IMG/VR virus record: IMGVR_UViG_3300013233_000546
Span: 1-33,942 of that record
Source of the DNA: a virus
Direction: 5' to 3' (one strand)
DNA: 33,942 bases
Part shown: positions 19,990 through 29,517 of the stretch, in pieces
Numbering within the stretch: position 1 is the stretch's first letter
Layout: the number at the start of each line of letters is the position of its first letter
The notes under the pieces: model-generated
The model's database searches: none
The model's input: only the letters and a program-made list of their open reading frames with translations
What the model was told of the DNA's origin: nothing
Made by a program: the position numbers and the translations under genes

Positions 19990-20928
19990 ATGGCAATCTA
20001 CTCGCGCCCAATATCGACACCGGTCGTGTCGTGGAATCCGTCCACGCCTGCCGGTGCGGGTGCGCCGTCGATGTCTGCTGCGCCTCTCACCCAAGGCCAG
20101 TCGGTCGCAGCTACAGTGCTGGCTGGATCAACTCCGGTGGCAGCTCAAGCGATCACCCAAGGCCAAGAAATTCAAACAGCCGGTGCTGCTGGCTCAACCC
20201 CGATCAATGCCGCGCCACTGACTCAAAATCAGGCGTTCGACGCGGTCACAATGCTGTTTAACGGCGTGATTGCTGGAGCTTCGTTAAGCCAATCTCAGGC
20301 CGTTTTAAGCGCAAGCCTGCTATCTCACAACTCAATCACTGCAACCGCTCTGGCGCAGTCTCAGTCGGCATCTGCTGTCACTGTTTCAGGCTCCACGCCG
20401 ATGCAGTCCGGTAACTTAGCGCAATCTCAGGTGGTGGCTTCAAGCCAAATCATCGGCCACTCGATCATGCAATCGACGGCATTAGAGCAGGGGCAGTCGA
20501 TCCAAGCCGCTTACGCTGCTGCCGGTGGCGCGGTGTCGGCTGTTGGTTTGACCCAGAGCCAGTCTGTCGGCCTGCCATTAATCTCGACGCAATACAGTAT
20601 TTCATGTGCTGCAATCGCTCAATCACAGGCTGTTAATGCGGCTCAGTTGATCAGCGGAAACTCGATGGCGGTCACTGGGTTATCCCAATCGCAATCAGCT
20701 CAATCGGCATCACTCTATACCGTCCCTGCTGTTTTGGCCTTGGGTCTGGAGCAGGCGCAAAAAGTTGGGCTGGTTGGTCTCGGATTAATCCCAGACGGGT
20801 ATTCCATGACGCTCAGCGTGGTGTCGCGCAGGGTGTCGATCACTTCAGTTGAGCCAATCCAAGTAATCAAGAAATTTTCTCGCAGAGTCAGCATTAGCGC
20901 TGTCTCTCGATCAGTGGTATTAAATTAG
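19990..20928 (+). CDS. Protein of eleven 22-residue LxQxQ repeats
   Basis: This 312-residue protein has a Pro/Gly-rich start followed, from residue 27 to about 268, by eleven tandem units. The first is 23 residues and the rest are 22, with consensus (V/I/M)xxxx(L/I)(T/S/A)Q(S/G/N)Q then about 12 Ala/Ser-rich positions. Examples are ITATALAQSQSASAV and MAVTGLSQSQSAQSA. The strict period suggests a beta-solenoid or stacked fibre. The C-terminal 40 residues are basic, with two SRRVSI boxes. It starts on the base after the preceding stop codon. I do not recognise the family. A fibrous tail or capsid appendage fits the context. Confidence 0.8.
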   Translation: MAIYSRPISTPVVSWNPSTPAGAGAPSMSAAPLTQGQSVAATVLAGSTPVAAQAITQGQEIQTAGAAGSTPINAAPLTQNQAFDAVTMLFNGVIAGASLSQSQAVLSASLLSHNSITATALAQSQSASAVTVSGSTPMQSGNLAQSQVVASSQIIGHSIMQSTALEQGQSIQAAYAAAGGAVSAVGLTQSQSVGLPLISTQYSISCAAIAQSQAVNAAQLISGNSMAVTGLSQSQSAQSASLYTVPAVLALGLEQAQKVGLVGLGLIPDGYSMTLSVVSRRVSITSVEPIQVIKKFSRRVSISAVSRSVVLN

Positions 20929-20937
20929 GAGATAGAT

Positions 20938-21300
20938 ATGGCATTCGGAAACGATGCAATCGCAGATGCTGGCCTTGGGGTTGTCGGATCAGCAACCGAG
21001 CTTCGAGTATGTTCAGCAGCACCAACAGATTTGGCGACCGCAATCAGCCTGACCATTGCCACCACGGCTCTTGTTGGCGGTGATTATGTGATTGCCAATG
21101 GCGATGTTTCAGGCCGTAAAACCACCCGCGCAGCAAAATCAGCGCTTGCTGTCACAACCACCGGCACCGGCACTCACATCGTAACAACAGATGCCACGCG
21201 ACTGGTCACTGAGGTGACGGCCATTTCTGCTGTTGCTCTCACTCTGGGTGGCACTGTTGACGTTGGCGCGTCAGATTACACCATCACCGACACCATTTAA
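20938..21300 (+). CDS. Hypothetical structural protein, 120 aa
   Basis: The product has 120 residues, beginning MAFGNDAIADAGLGVVGSAT, with a Thr/Ala/Val-rich all-beta look (TTTGTGTHIVTTDATRLVTE, then LGGTVDVGASDYTITDTI). A very good ribosome-binding site (GGAGATAGAT) precedes the ATG, so high expression is likely. It follows the repeat protein and may be part of the same appendage. Similar Ala/Thr-rich small virion proteins are common in phages. Function unknown. Confidence 0.72.
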   Translation: MAFGNDAIADAGLGVVGSATELRVCSAAPTDLATAISLTIATTALVGGDYVIANGDVSGRKTTRAAKSALAVTTTGTGTHIVTTDATRLVTEVTAISAVALTLGGTVDVGASDYTITDTI

Positions 21301-21311
21301 GGAGAGTTGAA

Positions 21312-21515
21312 ATGAGAGTTGAAATCACAGAAGAGAAGATCTTGGACGGCTACGACACGCGCCAGCTTGGCGATCAGATCACCGTTCCAGACGACAAAGG
21401 CAATTTGTGGGTGAGCATGGGTTGGGCTAAAAACCTCGACACTGGCGAGCAGAACGCGCGCAATTTGACCCCGCAAACCGTGGAAGCAACGCCGATGACT
21501 CAAGGCGTTAAATAA
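21312..21515 (+). CDS. Hypothetical protein, 67 aa
   Basis: The product has 67 residues, starting MRVEITEEKILDGYDTRQLG and continuing DQITVPDDKGNLWVSMGWAK. The pattern of a short beta region (IT-V-x-D-x-x-G-x-x-W-V-x-x-GWA) occurs in small virion proteins that sit beside tail fibre or decoration genes. GGAGAG lies upstream. It abuts the next gene by one base. Function unknown. Confidence 0.7.
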   Translation: MRVEITEEKILDGYDTRQLGDQITVPDDKGNLWVSMGWAKNLDTGEQNARNLTPQTVEATPMTQGVK

Positions 21516-21853
21516 TGTCTCTCCAAAATATCGGTGTCGGCTCTGAGTTTGTCGGCACCGCCTCGCTCACTTATGAGTATGAGGGAGCCTCTTTTCCGTC
21601 GACGATCTCAACATCATCAGTGGTAACGGTGACGGTTAAAGACGCAAGAGGTCAGGCGTTATTTCCTGCCGTGGCTCAGTCGTCCGCTGACACCCACCCT
21701 GTTACCGGTGCGGCAGACTGGCCTGCTGGGAAAATCCTTGTCCGCATACCGCCATCGTCAACGTCTGGTGTGAAAACCGGAGCGCATGGGGTGATGGTGG
21801 TCAGTGTTGATGGTGAGCTTTACCAACAGGGCGGCGGAGTTTGGTTTATCTAA
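21515..21853 (+). CDS. Hypothetical beta-rich virion protein, 112 aa
   Basis: The product has 112 residues. SEFVGTASLTYEYEGASFPS, then SSVVTVTVKDARGQALFPAV and a closing HGVMVVSVDGELYQQGGGVW look like a single immunoglobulin-like or similar beta sandwich. It is the last of the five genes inserted between the tail chaperone and the tape measure. Likely a virion component by location. No family is recognised. Confidence 0.68.
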   Translation: MSLQNIGVGSEFVGTASLTYEYEGASFPSTISTSSVVTVTVKDARGQALFPAVAQSSADTHPVTGAADWPAGKILVRIPPSSTSGVKTGAHGVMVVSVDGELYQQGGGVWFI

Positions 21854-21865
21854 TGAGGGGTCTTT

Positions 21866-24388
21866 ATGTCAACTGATACGGCGAGTCTGAGAATATCAAT
21901 TCACAGCAGCAGCGTGCGAACCGCAACATCTGATCTTGACCGATTTTCATCGAGGTCGGGTGCGGCAGAAAGGTCAAGCGACTCGCTTGGTGGCAGTGTG
22001 CTCAAGATGGCGGCAGCCGTTGGTGTTGCCGCTGGAGCAATTGCTGCTCTCAATAAAATCACAGACATTACTCGACAGACGCAAATATTCCAAGCGACCC
22101 TTGAGACCGCTACCGGCAGTGTCGAGGGTTCTGCCATTGCATTTGAAGCCCTCAATGAGTTCGCCGCCGAAACACCATATACCTTGGATCAATCGATTGA
22201 TGGGTTCGTCAAACTGACCAATCTTGGCCTGAATCCATCCCGTGAAGCGATGATGTCGTACGGCGATACCGCGTCCGCTCTCGGCAAAGACATGATGGAC
22301 ATGGTTGAGGCTGTTGCTGATGCTGTATCCGGTGAAAATGAGCGTCTCAAAGAATTTGGCATTAAGGCCAGTGTCAACGGTGACCGCGTAAGATACACGT
22401 TTAAGGGGATCACAACAGAGATCGGCAACAACGCTGCCGAGATTGAGAAGTACTTGATAAGCCTTGGCCAAGACAGTTTTGGCGGCGCGATGATCAAGCG
22501 CATGGACACTCTTGACGGCAAGATTTCCAATCTATCTATGGTCTGGGATGACCTGTTTAGAACGGTTGGCGAGGGCGATGCTGGAGGCCTAATTACTGAC
22601 GGCGTGGTGCTGGCGACCGATGCCATAGAAACACTGACTGACATGCTGCGTTCGGGTGAGCTTGGCGAGCTTGTTGATGCGAACTTGTCTCGATTTTCCG
22701 GCATCGCAACCGGTGCGGCTGACTCAATAACAATCATCTCAGATCTCATTGATAAGACGTTTGGCGTGTCGGCGGCAGACAACTTGAAGGGCGGCGTTAT
22801 TGATACGCTAAGCTCGGCGTTCTTTGATTTTCCTGAGAACGTTCAAGCGGCGATCCAGTTGGCAACGGTTGAAGTGGCCAGTTTTCACCAAAAAGTTTTC
22901 GCTTACGGAGACTCAATAGCGATTGCCTTAAATCCGTTCTCAGACGAAAAATCAACGCTTGATAGCGATATTGCCAGAATAGACGAAACCTACGCAGAGT
23001 CCGTTACAAGCATCTTGCAACGACGAGATGTTGCTATCGCTGCGTTTGGCGATGAAGTGGCCGAAATCAAGGAGCTGTCGGCAGCAGCAAGAGAGGAAGA
23101 GGCGCTTAATAAGTCGGGTCAAGGCGATGTGCTTGCTCAATTCAAATTTCAAAAGCCAAAAGACAATACGCCAAAAATAGACAAAAAAGCTGCCGCAAAA
23201 TCACTCAAATCCTATCAAAAACTCATCGTTGATGCGAATGCCACCGAGCTTGAGGCAGAAATTGCACACTACGGAAAGCTAAAAAGTGTTGTGTCTGGCG
23301 CGCTTGAAAATAGAGTTATCGATTTAGCAACGTATAACTCAGACTCAGAGCGACTCTCCACTGATCACCAGGCGAAACTGGCAGAGATTCAGTTCAATAC
23401 AAAATACGGCATGAGCCGCGACGATCTTGAAGAGCAGGTCGCTGACCTTCGGTCTGGCTTAGGGGTAGAAGCAGCGGTTCTATCTGATCATTATTCTGAC
23501 CTCAATCAGCTTGCATCTGATGCGCGATCTGCTGACGTTATTTCATTCTCTGAATACCAACAGACCAAGGCTCAATTGGCCGCTGACTTTCGTGCAGAGT
23601 CACTTGATCTACAGATTCAAGACGAGTTTGGAGTGACATCAGATCAAGCGCTTTTGGCTGTTGAGGGATTGCAGCAGAAGTACGCTACTGAAACTGAATT
23701 GCTGCAAGTCTCTCTCGAAGAACAGTCGTTTTTAGTCGAGGCTGCGTTCGTATCTGAGCAGATCACGGCACAAGAGCGAAACACGCTGCTGGAAAACCTT
23801 GAGTCAGACCACCAGAACGCAATGCACGGCATAACGATGCAGGGCTGGCAGTCTCGCGCCAACATAGCCACTGGAATTCTCGGCAACATCCAGCAAGCTA
23901 TGGCCGGTGGATCTAAGAAAGAATTCGATATAAGCAAGAAGGCCTCAATCGCAACCGCCGCAATTAAAGGCGGGGAGGCCGCTGTTTCGTCGTTCGCTGC
24001 CGGTGCGAAAGTGGGCGGCCCTATCCTTGGCGGGGCGTTTGCCGCTGCGTCATTGCTCGCAACAACAAAACAAATATCCAACATCCAAAAGCAGAGCTTT
24101 GGCGGCGGAGTTTCGAGTTCTGGTGGTGTCGGGTCTGTGTCATCTGCTGGGGTTGGCGGAGCCAACAACTCTTCAGGAGGGTTTTCAGGTGGCCAGATAG
24201 CCTCTGCTCAACAGACAGAATCGAAGCCAAGAGGTCAGACCATCATAAATATGAACGGGATGAAAATCAGCGGCATGAGTGAGAGCACGGTTGAAGAGTT
24301 CGCAGGCCATCTGGCAAAACTCATGAGTGATAACGATGTGGTGCTGTTTGGAGAAGGCACTGCGCAGGCAGAGGCGCTGAGAGCATGA
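21866..24388 (+). CDS. Tape measure protein
   Basis: The protein has 840 residues. The N-terminal tape-measure domain is visible (FQATLETATGSVEGSAIAFE, then LNEFAAETPYTLDQSIDGFV, about 75-130), preceded by a hydrophobic helix (VLKMAAAVGVAAGAIAALNK, about 46-66). A long helical middle (about 370-660) has many acidic coiled-coil segments. A Gly/Ala-rich hydrophobic patch lies near 690-735, then a Gly/Ser linker. At roughly 0.15 nm per residue it implies a tail near 125 nm, a siphovirus. No lysozyme or peptidase motif was seen in it. The C-terminus overlaps the next gene by ATGA. Confidence 0.92.
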   Translation: MSTDTASLRISIHSSSVRTATSDLDRFSSRSGAAERSSDSLGGSVLKMAAAVGVAAGAIAALNKITDITRQTQIFQATLETATGSVEGSAIAFEALNEFAAETPYTLDQSIDGFVKLTNLGLNPSREAMMSYGDTASALGKDMMDMVEAVADAVSGENERLKEFGIKASVNGDRVRYTFKGITTEIGNNAAEIEKYLISLGQDSFGGAMIKRMDTLDGKISNLSMVWDDLFRTVGEGDAGGLITDGVVLATDAIETLTDMLRSGELGELVDANLSRFSGIATGAADSITIISDLIDKTFGVSAADNLKGGVIDTLSSAFFDFPENVQAAIQLATVEVASFHQKVFAYGDSIAIALNPFSDEKSTLDSDIARIDETYAESVTSILQRRDVAIAAFGDEVAEIKELSAAAREEEALNKSGQGDVLAQFKFQKPKDNTPKIDKKAAAKSLKSYQKLIVDANATELEAEIAHYGKLKSVVSGALENRVIDLATYNSDSERLSTDHQAKLAEIQFNTKYGMSRDDLEEQVADLRSGLGVEAAVLSDHYSDLNQLASDARSADVISFSEYQQTKAQLAADFRAESLDLQIQDEFGVTSDQALLAVEGLQQKYATETELLQVSLEEQSFLVEAAFVSEQITAQERNTLLENLESDHQNAMHGITMQGWQSRANIATGILGNIQQAMAGGSKKEFDISKKASIATAAIKGGEAAVSSFAAGAKVGGPILGGAFAAASLLATTKQISNIQKQSFGGGVSSSGGVGSVSSAGVGGANNSSGGFSGGQIASAQQTESKPRGQTIINMNGMKISGMSESTVEEFAGHLAKLMSDNDVVLFGEGTAQAEALRA

Positions 24389-24780
24389 GCTGTATAAAAT
24401 GGACGGCGTTACGTGACATTTCTTCTGGGCATGTTGCCGGTAGCGTTTATTACCTGAATTTTCAGCCATCAGAGATAATTCAAAGTCAGTCTGCGATTGG
24501 GTCAGACAATGAGAGTGATGGCGGAAATCCTGAGTATGTTTTGCACTTAGTTAAGAAAAAATGGCGAGTAACAACATCCCACGTCCACCTCTCTGAGCTG
24601 CCGGTTATCGATGAATTAATTGGCAGCATCATTGGCAGAGAGTTGCTTGAATTTGACCCTTATGGGTCATTTGCGGTGCCTGACAATGTGTTGGCGTGTC
24701 GCGTTGATTCTGATCCCGTCCTAAGCAGGGTCGGGGATTCAATGTACTACACGCTGTCTCTAACCCTGAGAGTAAAATAA
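24385..24780 (+). CDS. Minor tail / distal tail protein
   Basis: The product has 131 residues and is mostly beta: ISSGHVAGSVYYLNFQPSEI, then VLHLVKKKWRVTTSHVHLSE LPVIDELIG and a closing SRVGDSMYYTLSLTLRV. Its size and slot between the tape measure and a giant tail-tip gene match distal tail or adaptor proteins, which form the hub ring. It is linked to both neighbours by one- to four-base overlaps. Assignment is mainly by position. Confidence 0.7.
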   Translation: MSCIKWTALRDISSGHVAGSVYYLNFQPSEIIQSQSAIGSDNESDGGNPEYVLHLVKKKWRVTTSHVHLSELPVIDELIGSIIGRELLEFDPYGSFAVPDNVLACRVDSDPVLSRVGDSMYYTLSLTLRVK

Positions 24781-27700
24781 TGCCAATCACAATCAACCCT
24801 GCGTTTGCAACTGAGCTGACAAACCCAACCAAGCGTCCAGTTCACACAATTGCCTTATCATTCACAAATGACAATACAGATATCGTGTACCTGACTGACT
24901 CTGATGAGGCGGGATTTCCGACTGATGCGCCCGTGATCAGAAACGTGATCCGCAATATTTCAGGCACATCACAAAGAATCAACCCAGCAAAATCAACCAG
25001 CACGATTGGTAGTATTTCATTTCAAGCAGTTGACGTTGGCGGCCAAGTGTCCGCAATGCTCGCATCAAAGAGATCGTCAGGAAATGGGGTTCGGCATAAA
25101 AGAGTTGTCGTTTACTCTGGATTTGCTGGCATGGCTTGGATTGATTATGAGCAGAACCCCGCGTTTTATATCGACGGCGACCTTTCTACCAAGGATGCGG
25201 TGATCTCGTTCAATACGTTTGACGCTCAGGCGCAAACTAAAAAGACGATACTTGAACCCCACCAAGGAAATCTGAGTGCGTCAGTAACAGCGGATCAGAC
25301 GCACATCCCTGCTTTAACCACTGATGGGTTTGATACATTCCAGCGTGACAGCAGTTACAAGGATCGTCCTGGTCAGGTTTGCAGCTACATCAAAATAGGC
25401 ACGTCAAAACGTTATGAGATTGTTTGCCATTCAGGGTTGTTTAATCACCCATCTGACGGCCTGTCATTTCAGGTTCTCGACCGTGGATCGCTAGGCACTA
25501 TCCCGCTTGCTCATTCAATAGATGCAGCTAAGCCAGCGGATCGTCAGCCAAAAATCACTGAGCACACTCTCATAGAGGGGGCAGCACCAAAGCTGGCCTA
25601 TGCGTTGTTGACAGGCGATCTTTATGGCCAGTCTGGTGGTCAATTGCCACCTCACTGGCACCTTGGATTGCCACCGTCGTTGGTTGATGTTGATTCGTTT
25701 ATTGGCGCAGGCAGTTCTTTTTGGAATTTAAGCGACGACACAGGCAAGCACCTGAGGTTTGAAAATATAGGTGGCCAGCAGGGAAAAGAGTTTATTCAGC
25801 GCGAGATTTTGCGATGGCTTGTTGCTGTCTTTGCGATCAATCAAAACGGCTCTTTGTCTCTCAAAATTCTACAACCTCCAACACCAACAGCCGCATATTC
25901 TGCTGTGCTGGACACGACAAACATCATAACAGCCGGATCCCTTGTTCAGAAAAACGGTGATGTTGTCAATATTTTTGCGGTCAAATGGAATCACATTGAC
26001 TCGGCGAATGACTTCACTAAAACCACGGTTGATATTGACGGCAACTCAATATCTGTAGAGAATTTAGCCAAGCCGCTGATCTATAAATTCTATGGCGTTA
26101 CATCTGGCGCATCAACTGAGAATGACATTTACAACACCATAGACGCATGGAGTGCCGCGCATTCAACGCCGCCGCTTGATTTCACTATAACTGCTCAAAT
26201 GAGCGCTATGGCGATTCAGGTCGGCGACAACGTGATGGTAGATTACCCGCATGTGCGCGACCCGATCACAGGAAGCCCGATAAAAAGAACGATGCAAGTC
26301 CAACAGAGAAAGCCTGACTTCAAAACTGGACGGGTGGTATTTTCCTTGTTTGCTGCAACGTCTCGCGGTGTTGCTCGTTCTCGCCAAGCAACGACATCTG
26401 TTTTACCTGCTGGGTTTTACGCTGTTGGCACAGACCTTTCTGGATTGGTCGTCAACGGTGTGCTTGACGGCGGGACAATATCAGGAGGCATAACCTTCAA
26501 CGCTGGAATTCACCGACACTCCGGTGATCTTGAAATAAGAAACTGCGTGATAACGGGCAATGTCAGTCTCAGAGTCGATGGGCATCTGACGTTTGGTGCT
26601 GGATTGGTTGACGGTAAAGGCCGTGCGCTTTCTGGGTCGGATGGTTTTGGATATTCAAAATCTCAGGGCGCGATCACCCAAAACGACAACACCAACGCAT
26701 ATTCAATTATCGACATTATCGACAAGAAAGGCTTGTCTAATGTTGGCCGTGTTGATTCAATCCCATTTTACCCCATCGTAAATTCATCGAGTGGTGTTAC
26801 TGGATTTCCTGAGTCCCTGTCTGGGGTTGGAGGTTTTAGCGGGACAGACGCTGTAATCAATATGACTGACGGGTCAACTACGGTCGGCTCTGGAGGACAA
26901 GGTGGACTCGGTGGCGCTGCTCTGATGGTTACCGCCAAAGGAATATCTTTTTTAACAGGTTCAAAAATTGATCTTTCTGGAACCGATGGATTGTCTGGCT
27001 CCGTGGCCTCAACATCGTATACGTTTGGATCAACAACGTACGCCACCAACATTGTTGGCGGTGGCGGTGGCGGTGGAGACACTGGGGGGCTGATGATGTT
27101 TGTTGACGGCAATCACTCTCCGCCATTTGTTGGATCACACGTTAATCTAATCCAAGGGGTTTGCCCAAACAACGACTTTGGAAGTTGGACAAACCGATAC
27201 GGGAGTTTCTTTGTTGGCAACCCTGGCGGTATAGATCGCGGAGAGGCTGCGTATTCAATCCAATACATACCAGCTGTCATTGATGCTGTTTCAGACACGA
27301 CTCAGGCTCACAAGTTGTCAGCGCCATCCAGCCTAGTTTTGGCTGCTGGGTCAACTCCACCCAGCCCTGCTGCTGGCGGAAAAACAATGGGGTCTATTTT
27401 AGCAACATGGACTCCGATGTCAGACCCAGACTGCACAGGATATGAAATCCTTGCAAGGAGATCATCTGACACTGATTTCATTGTTGTTGGCTCAATATCT
27501 TCTGTCGGCGTTGGCAGGGCTGAGTTTCCAGCTCAGCAGGGGGTTACTTATGTTGTCCGCATCCGATCACTGTCTGTTGTTGGGGCTGCTGGCCATTCTG
27601 ATTACGCTGAGCAATCTACATTGCTCATCACTACCGGTGCGGCGCTCACAGGCCCTCAGTTAACATATTCAGACGGGCAGACAATAGAGAACCTAAAGCC

Positions 27701-29417
27701 AGCTCAGTCAGGATCGACTGTTGGTGCTGATTGGGGCGTTGATGTTTCCGGCATTGATACAGGGGCGGTCTCGGGAGGTAGGTTTAAAAGTTTTGATTTT
27801 CCAGACAGCCAATCAAAATCAAACTGGATTGCAAGCCCCGGCAACAGCTCTGGAATCGGGTGGGTTGCCGCAGGACAGCCGTTCACAGGCGGCGGCTACA
27901 TCTACTGCAACGCAGGCACAGGGTGGCACACTCATGGTGAGTTTATTCCGCTGACCGACAATCTTATTGAGATCCATTTTAGGTTGTTTATCGCAACAGC
28001 AGGGTTGTGCTACCTAGGGTGGGAAGGCTACGACGAGTCGGGCGGCCGCGTCAATATTAACGGGGCGGACTCCCATGGAACCCAATATTTTCACGCCGCA
28101 AATGGAGTTGCAGGATCAGGACAGGTGGATTTTATTGGATACTCGCAAGGACGTGGTGAGACAGTTGGAACAACGGCTGCTGGGACTCTATCTAGCCCCG
28201 GCAAATTTCACCCCAGCGTTGTCAAAATCCGACCTGTATTTGTTGTCAACTACCCGTCTGCGGCAGGGGCAACGTCAATTGATTTTATTCGCATTCGCAC
28301 AATTCAAACAGCGTCTGAGACTCCATATTCTGATGGCCAAACGATTGACGCATTACAACCCGCAGAGGTCAACGCAGGAGACAATCAAAACGTAGATTGG
28401 ACAGCGCCCGCATTAGCAGCAAAAGAACCCGCGCAGGCCGGAGCAGATGTGACCGGAACAAACGTGGCACTTGGTGCGGACACTGGATCTGTTGGCTCAA
28501 CCGCAAAACGCATATTCGTCAACCCGGTATCCGGCGAAATGGAGGTGTGGGCGGATGCTGGCGCAGGTGTTGAGCTTGTTGGCAGCGTTGGACTCTCAAG
28601 CTCTGGTGTGGATTTCAGCATCATGTCTGGCGGATCAACATCTGTTGGCGCGGACGCTTGGGGTGGGGATTTCCGATCTCACGGAGGCCTCGGGGTTTAC
28701 GGATATTCAGAGACATTTAACGGCGTTTCAGGCGCTAGCAATGGGTCTGGGGCAGGCGTTGCCGGAGCCTCGGCGACAGGAACAGGTGTTCGCGGAACAT
28801 CAAACGGCACTGGCTTTGCGTTCGGCGGCGACTTTTATGGATCACTTCCGGGCGCAACCGGCGTGAGATCAAAAGGCCCTGCCGGAGGCGCTGCATTCTA
28901 CGCGCAGCAGGGCGCATACCTCCCCTTTACCGGCGCTCACCCAACCATCATTCCAGGCGACCTACAGCCAGAGGTCGGCGACATACTCTGTGAGAAGCAG
29001 ATTGTCGCAACTCACGGAATCTCTGACGCGATAGCGATTAGCGGATTTGGTCGATACCAGCAGAATGCGATCGGGATTTTTGTCGGATCGACACCGTTCT
29101 CAGAGACACCGTACAGCTCCGACCCAGCATTGAAATCACTCACACCAAACCAGCAACTCACGCTAACGATGGACATGGAGAGGGCGGTGGTGAACGCCCT
29201 CGGAGATGGATTGGTCAGCGTGTGCGACGAGGCCGGAGAGATTTTAGCTGGCGACCTGATTTGTGTTGCAGGGCATCGCGGAAAGGGTTGCCGTCAACTG
29301 CATGACGGCGATCTGGATGATGTTGTGAGATCATATACCGTGGCCATTGCGCGTGAAGATGCGATTTTCGACGATGATGGACTGGCTAAAGTGGCTTGTT
29401 TTTATAAATGTGGATAA
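24780..29417 (+). CDS. Tail tip / host-specificity fibre protein
   Basis: This is one 1545-residue protein. Residues about 1-520 form a tail-hub region (beta-rich, with LKILQPPTPTAAYSAVLDTT near 360 and the IQVGDNVMVDYPHVRDPITG site near 480). Residues about 560-830 are a Gly-rich beta region with a run of seven Gly near 760. Residues about 840-950 form a fibronectin type III domain (ILATWTPMSDPDCTGYEILA). Two YSDGQTI(E/D)xLxPA linkers at about 963 and 1180 flank a jelly-roll-like domain. Residues about 1300-1365 have fibre repeats (GVYGYS, GVSGAS, GVAGAS, GVRGTS). The last 160 residues form a compact tip domain with conserved GDLICVAGHRGKGCRQL. It is the last late gene. Confidence 0.85.
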   Translation: MPITINPAFATELTNPTKRPVHTIALSFTNDNTDIVYLTDSDEAGFPTDAPVIRNVIRNISGTSQRINPAKSTSTIGSISFQAVDVGGQVSAMLASKRSSGNGVRHKRVVVYSGFAGMAWIDYEQNPAFYIDGDLSTKDAVISFNTFDAQAQTKKTILEPHQGNLSASVTADQTHIPALTTDGFDTFQRDSSYKDRPGQVCSYIKIGTSKRYEIVCHSGLFNHPSDGLSFQVLDRGSLGTIPLAHSIDAAKPADRQPKITEHTLIEGAAPKLAYALLTGDLYGQSGGQLPPHWHLGLPPSLVDVDSFIGAGSSFWNLSDDTGKHLRFENIGGQQGKEFIQREILRWLVAVFAINQNGSLSLKILQPPTPTAAYSAVLDTTNIITAGSLVQKNGDVVNIFAVKWNHIDSANDFTKTTVDIDGNSISVENLAKPLIYKFYGVTSGASTENDIYNTIDAWSAAHSTPPLDFTITAQMSAMAIQVGDNVMVDYPHVRDPITGSPIKRTMQVQQRKPDFKTGRVVFSLFAATSRGVARSRQATTSVLPAGFYAVGTDLSGLVVNGVLDGGTISGGITFNAGIHRHSGDLEIRNCVITGNVSLRVDGHLTFGAGLVDGKGRALSGSDGFGYSKSQGAITQNDNTNAYSIIDIIDKKGLSNVGRVDSIPFYPIVNSSSGVTGFPESLSGVGGFSGTDAVINMTDGSTTVGSGGQGGLGGAALMVTAKGISFLTGSKIDLSGTDGLSGSVASTSYTFGSTTYATNIVGGGGGGGDTGGLMMFVDGNHSPPFVGSHVNLIQGVCPNNDFGSWTNRYGSFFVGNPGGIDRGEAAYSIQYIPAVIDAVSDTTQAHKLSAPSSLVLAAGSTPPSPAAGGKTMGSILATWTPMSDPDCTGYEILARRSSDTDFIVVGSISSVGVGRAEFPAQQGVTYVVRIRSLSVVGAAGHSDYAEQSTLLITTGAALTGPQLTYSDGQTIENLKPAQSGSTVGADWGVDVSGIDTGAVSGGRFKSFDFPDSQSKSNWIASPGNSSGIGWVAAGQPFTGGGYIYCNAGTGWHTHGEFIPLTDNLIEIHFRLFIATAGLCYLGWEGYDESGGRVNINGADSHGTQYFHAANGVAGSGQVDFIGYSQGRGETVGTTAAGTLSSPGKFHPSVVKIRPVFVVNYPSAAGATSIDFIRIRTIQTASETPYSDGQTIDALQPAEVNAGDNQNVDWTAPALAAKEPAQAGADVTGTNVALGADTGSVGSTAKRIFVNPVSGEMEVWADAGAGVELVGSVGLSSSGVDFSIMSGGSTSVGADAWGGDFRSHGGLGVYGYSETFNGVSGASNGSGAGVAGASATGTGVRGTSNGTGFAFGGDFYGSLPGATGVRSKGPAGGAAFYAQQGAYLPFTGAHPTIIPGDLQPEVGDILCEKQIVATHGISDAIAISGFGRYQQNAIGIFVGSTPFSETPYSSDPALKSLTPNQQLTLTMDMERAVVNALGDGLVSVCDEAGEILAGDLICVAGHRGKGCRQLHDGDLDDVVRSYTVAIAREDAIFDDDGLAKVACFYKCG

Positions 29418-29517
29418 CAAAATATTATTTTTATGAGTGGATTGATGCAGTTTATTGCGATGATTTTGGATGTAGTGGTTGCCTGGAGTTGATTTTGAGC
29501 TTTCGATTTGGCGACCG

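Noticed and set aside
22189-22782. Minus-strand ORF of 197 codons, and a similar one at 23644-24168
   Set aside because: Both are antisense to the tape-measure gene, Ser/Pro/Ala-rich, and reflect the codon bias of the true gene.
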